From positions 442,478-506,477 of the forward strand of contig NZ_LMEZ01000007.1 in assembly GCF_001426545.1 (NCBI RefSeq): a stretch of DNA of 64,000 nt, written 5' to 3'. The DNA is from Mycobacterium sp. Root135. GTDB taxonomy: Bacteria; Actinomycetota; Actinomycetes; Mycobacteriales; Mycobacteriaceae. The translations under genes and the position numbers were made by a program. Below, piece after piece: positions 63,144 through 64,000 of the stretch; within the stretch, counting starts at the first letter, position 1, and every line of letters starts with the position of its first letter. Under the pieces are notes generated by a model. It did no database searches, was not told where the DNA came from, and saw nothing but the letters and a program-made list of their open reading frames with translations.

Positions 63144-64000
63144 TCAACGTCGCCGCGTCAGCCGGGAAAGGCCAAGGGCGCCAAGCGCACCGACACCCAC
63201 GGCGGCAACCGCCCCGCGGACGCCGATGCCCTCGTGCATCTCCACCCGGGTGGTGATCTCGGCGGGATCCGGCGGCCCGACCGGCGCCGCCGCCAGGTTG
63301 TCCCGTGACGTCGCGGCCCACGCGGTCGCGAAGAGGATCAGGCGGGCGGTGATGTAGGCGAACACCATCAGACCGAGGACCGGACCGAAGGTGGCGCCCG
63401 CGGGCCCCCGGATCACCGAGGCCAGGTACACCGAGGCGACCAGCTTGAAGACCTCGAACGCGACGGCCGCGAGCAGCCCGGCCCGCGCGGCGCTGCGCAG
63501 GCTGACCGACTCCCGCGGCAGCCGGGCGATGATCCAGGTGAACAACAGCCAGGAGATGCCGACCGACACGACGAGCGCGGCGAGCCGCAACAACACGCCC
63601 AGCCCCGTGAACTCGGGGATGCCGAAGAACTCGACGACGCTGCGCATCACCGTCCTGTTGCCGAGCAGCGACAGCGCGACGGTGACGACGATGGCCACGA
63701 ATGCCGACAGCAGCGCCAACAGGTCGGAGATCTTGGTGCTCAGGAAGCCGGCGGGCTCACCCCGCTGGTGGCCCCACATCTGGCTGAGGGCCTCCCGCAG
63801 GTTCGCCATCCAGCCGAGCCCCGCCCACGCTGCGGTGGCCAAGCCGATGACGCCAACCGAGGTGCGGGATTCGATCGCCGACTTCATCAGGTCGACGAGC
63901 TGCTTTCCGAGATCGCCCGACACCGACCCGGTGATCTTGCCCTCCACGACCGCCAGAAGGTCCGGCCTGCTGGCCAACACGAAGCCGCCCGCGGCGAAGG
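63144..64000 (-). CDS. YihY/BrkB family inner membrane protein, partial
   Basis: The 3' part (about 285 residues seen) of a multi-helix YihY/virulence factor BrkB family protein; it reads through to the window end without a start codon of its own, so the N-terminus lies beyond 64000. Segments include GVIGLATAAWAGLGWMANLREALSQMWG, WLLFTWIIARLPRESVSLRSAARAG and a C-terminal tail with a hydrophobic helix before LSRLTRRR. Function is not known (the old RNase BN name is a misannotation). It is convergent with dacB1 (4-bp gap); the orthologue is probably Rv3335c. Confidence 0.85.
   Translation of the reverse strand, partial: FAAGGFVLASRPDLLAVVEGKITGSVSGDLGKQLVDLMKSAIESRTSVGVIGLATAAWAGLGWMANLREALSQMWGHQRGEPAGFLSTKISDLLALLSAFVAIVVTVALSLLGNRTVMRSVVEFFGIPEFTGLGVLLRLAALVVSVGISWLLFTWIIARLPRESVSLRSAARAGLLAAVAFEVFKLVASVYLASVIRGPAGATFGPVLGLMVFAYITARLILFATAWAATSRDNLAAAPVGPPDPAEITTRVEMHEGIGVRGAVAAVGVGALGALGLSRLTRRR

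Overview
The window is a high-GC actinobacterial chromosome segment, most likely from a rapidly growing Mycolicibacterium/Mycobacterium. The reasons are the cdd-deoA-add / sdhCDAB divergent pair, a SigJ-type ECF41 sigma factor, a class III aminotransferase followed closely by a DacB1-like D,D-carboxypeptidase and a YihY-type membrane protein (the same set and general order I know from the Rv3312c-Rv3335c region of M. tuberculosis), many GTG starts, many 1-4 base stop/start overlaps, and a mycobacterial GCGAGCGTGC intergenic repeat. No tRNA, rRNA, IS element, prophage or CRISPR was seen.

Layout. 31-4760 (minus) is a tightly coupled five-gene operon (APC permease, two SDR dehydrogenases, agmatinase-type ureohydrolase, NodB-type deacetylase), divergent from a PucR regulator and an alpha/beta hydrolase (4900-7265). 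7322-10129 (minus) is the pyrimidine/nucleoside salvage operon cdd-deoA-add. 10375-13835 is sdhCDAB. 13860-15565 holds repeat-rich DNA, a carboxymuconolactone-decarboxylase-like gene with a perfect ECF41 promoter, and the convergent ECF41 sigma gene. 15747-19912 holds two APC permeases and a tandem universal stress protein. 19987-21493 is a TPP riboswitch and an NCS1-type permease, followed by an Rv1733c-like membrane protein.

22269-56057 is an oxalate/glyoxylate/formate island. It contains two CoA transferases (frc), oxalyl-CoA decarboxylase (oxc), an NAD-dependent formate dehydrogenase operon (fdsGBAD), FdhD, a YdeP-type molybdoenzyme, three OxlT-like antiporters, glyoxylate carboligase with hyi and glxR under an IclR regulator, a PanE-family reductase that may be an oxalyl-CoA reductase, pyruvate kinase, and the proton-translocating transhydrogenase pntAA-pntAB-pntB. 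Read together: oxalate enters by OxlT-like exchange and is activated by Frc. It is then either oxidised (Oxc, Fds: CO2 plus NADH) or reduced to glyoxylate (PanE-like) and assimilated through Gcl/GlxR to glycerate and, via pyruvate kinase, pyruvate; PntAB would supply NADPH. A recurring 17-bp palindrome, TTGCATAC-N-GTATGCAA, lies in at least eight promoter regions of this island, including that of its own GntR/FCD regulator, and appears to define a local regulon.

The most unusual gene is the last of the pnt operon, a ThiC homologue (54525-56057). It starts by a 4-base overlap with pntB and has precisely lost the C-terminal CX2CX4C loop that binds the radical-SAM [4Fe-4S] cluster, so it should not be an ordinary HMP-phosphate synthase. 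The window closes (56067-64000) with a sarcosine-oxidase-type flavoenzyme, an aldehyde dehydrogenase divergent from an Lrp regulator and an omega-aminotransferase, an SMP-30/strictosidine-synthase-like protein, DacB1 and a truncated YihY-family protein.
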